DNA from: DATCVR01 sp036566745
GTDB lineage: Bacteria > Actinomycetota > Actinomycetes > Jiangellales > Jiangellaceae
Assembly: GCA_036566745.1 (NCBI GenBank)
Contig: DATCVR010000203.1
Location: 1-5,884, forward strand
Length of the DNA: 5,884 bases
Reading direction: 5' to 3'
The position numbers and the translations under genes are program-made. Below are positions 5,330-5,884 of this stretch, piece by piece. Positions within the stretch are counted from its first letter, which is position 1; every line of letters begins with the position of its first letter. The notes beneath the pieces were generated by a model. The model was not told the origin of the DNA, did no database searches, and was given only the letters and a program-made list of their open reading frames with translations.

Positions 5330-5884
5330 ATGCGGCTGACGAAGTTCCACCACTCCTGCGTCCTGATCGAGACGGAGCAGGCTCGCGTGCTGATCGACCC
5401 CGGGACGTTCACGCCGGGGTTCGAGGACCTCACGGACCTCACGGCGGTCCTCGTCACGCATCAGCATCCCGACCACGTCGACGTCGACCGGCTCCCGATC
5501 CTCCTGGAACGCAACCCCTCCGCCGCGCTGTACGCCGACGAGGGCACGGCCGGCCTGCTGGAGGCGACGTCGGTCGACGCCACGGCGGTCCACTCCGGCG
5601 ACACGCTCGACGTCGGGGTCGCGGTGAGCGTCCACGGCGGAACCCACGGCGTCGTCCACCCGGACGTCCCAGTGATCCCGAACGTCGCCTACCTGGTCGA
5701 CGGGCGCTTCTACCACCCCGGCGACGCGTGGGCGACTCCCGGGACCGACGTCGAGATCCTCGGCCTCCCCACCGGCGCGCCGTGGATCAAGACGTCCGAG
5801 GCCGTCGACTTCCTCCGTGCCTTGCGACCGCGCGTGGCCGTGCCGATCCACGAGGCGATCCTGGCCCGGCCGGCCATGTACTAC
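5330..5884 (+). CDS. MBL-fold metal-dependent hydrolase, 3' end beyond window
   Basis: An uninterrupted frame of 185 codons starts at ATG 5330 and runs off the window edge with no stop, so the C-terminus is missing. It begins MRLTKFHHSCVLIE, a typical first strand pair of small UlaG-like or YcbL-like metallo-beta-lactamase-fold proteins. It carries the metal signature THQHPDHVD (43-51; H44, H46, D48, H49). Further probable ligands are in GGTHGVVHPD (103-112), YHPGD (128-132; D132) and PIHE (172-175; H174). No signal peptide or membrane span is seen, so it is likely cytosolic. The family contains hydrolases acting on many phosphoester, lactone and thioester substrates, and the substrate cannot be named here. 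A 9-bp tandem repeat (5425-5442) encodes DLT-DLT. From the family size of roughly 200-220 residues, only a short C-terminal part should be missing. Confidence 0.9.
   Translation, partial: MRLTKFHHSCVLIETEQARVLIDPGTFTPGFEDLTDLTAVLVTHQHPDHVDVDRLPILLERNPSAALYADEGTAGLLEATSVDATAVHSGDTLDVGVAVSVHGGTHGVVHPDVPVIPNVAYLVDGRFYHPGDAWATPGTDVEILGLPTGAPWIKTSEAVDFLRALRPRVAVPIHEAILARPAMYY

Noticed and set aside
4558..5851. Long minus-strand open frames (4558-5457 and 5186-5851)
   Set aside because: They lie antisense to the adenosyltransferase and MBL-fold genes, both of which show intact conserved catalytic motifs on the plus strand. The antisense proteins are Val/Asp/Arg-rich and unrecognisable.

Overview
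The window is very GC-rich, and its genes show strong G/C bias at third codon positions, GTG starts and leaderless-looking starts. This points to a high-GC actinobacterium. The gene set and protein style would fit Micrococcales (Cellulomonas-like), but that is a guess from memory and not demonstrated. The region looks chromosomal and mostly housekeeping. I saw no insertion sequence, phage gene, CRISPR array or integration scar.

Layout, left to right. A tRNA-Lys(UUU) gene lies on the minus strand (41-113). Next come two minus-strand genes overlapping by 4 bases: an ECF-type sigma factor (1086-1676) and a single-span membrane protein with a long acidic, Pro-rich outer tail (298-1089). The second is probably the anti-sigma factor. 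A hairpin downstream of each transcription unit marks its likely end (221-245, and 1734-1769 after the transporter). A 14-TM-type DHA2 MFS exporter (1788-3230, minus) follows. It is divergent from a small copper-chaperone-like protein with a heavy-metal-associated (HMA) domain (3376-3753, plus). Their 145-bp shared intergenic region carries two near-identical G-rich 18-bp sites resembling CsoR-type Cu(I) operators. One fills the spacer of the best promoter for the chaperone gene. The other abuts the ribosome binding site of the exporter gene.

The chaperone gene converges on a FetB-family ABC permease (3787-4545, minus) with no ATPase partner in the window. A perfect 14-bp hairpin spanning the permease stop codon probably terminates both. 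To the right, on the plus strand, are a PduO-type cobalamin adenosyltransferase (4633-5262) and an MBL-fold metal-dependent hydrolase (5330 to the window end, truncated by the edge). Both look leaderless.

The genes form several independent small units. The most coherent theme is metal handling: the copper chaperone with CsoR-like sites, the putative metal-exporting FetB permease and a possibly copper-linked MFS pump. I did not find convincing evidence of an entirely new system. The most worthwhile leads are the twin operator architecture, the Cys-rich N-terminal extension of the CopZ-like protein, and the zinc-motif-free anti-sigma candidate.
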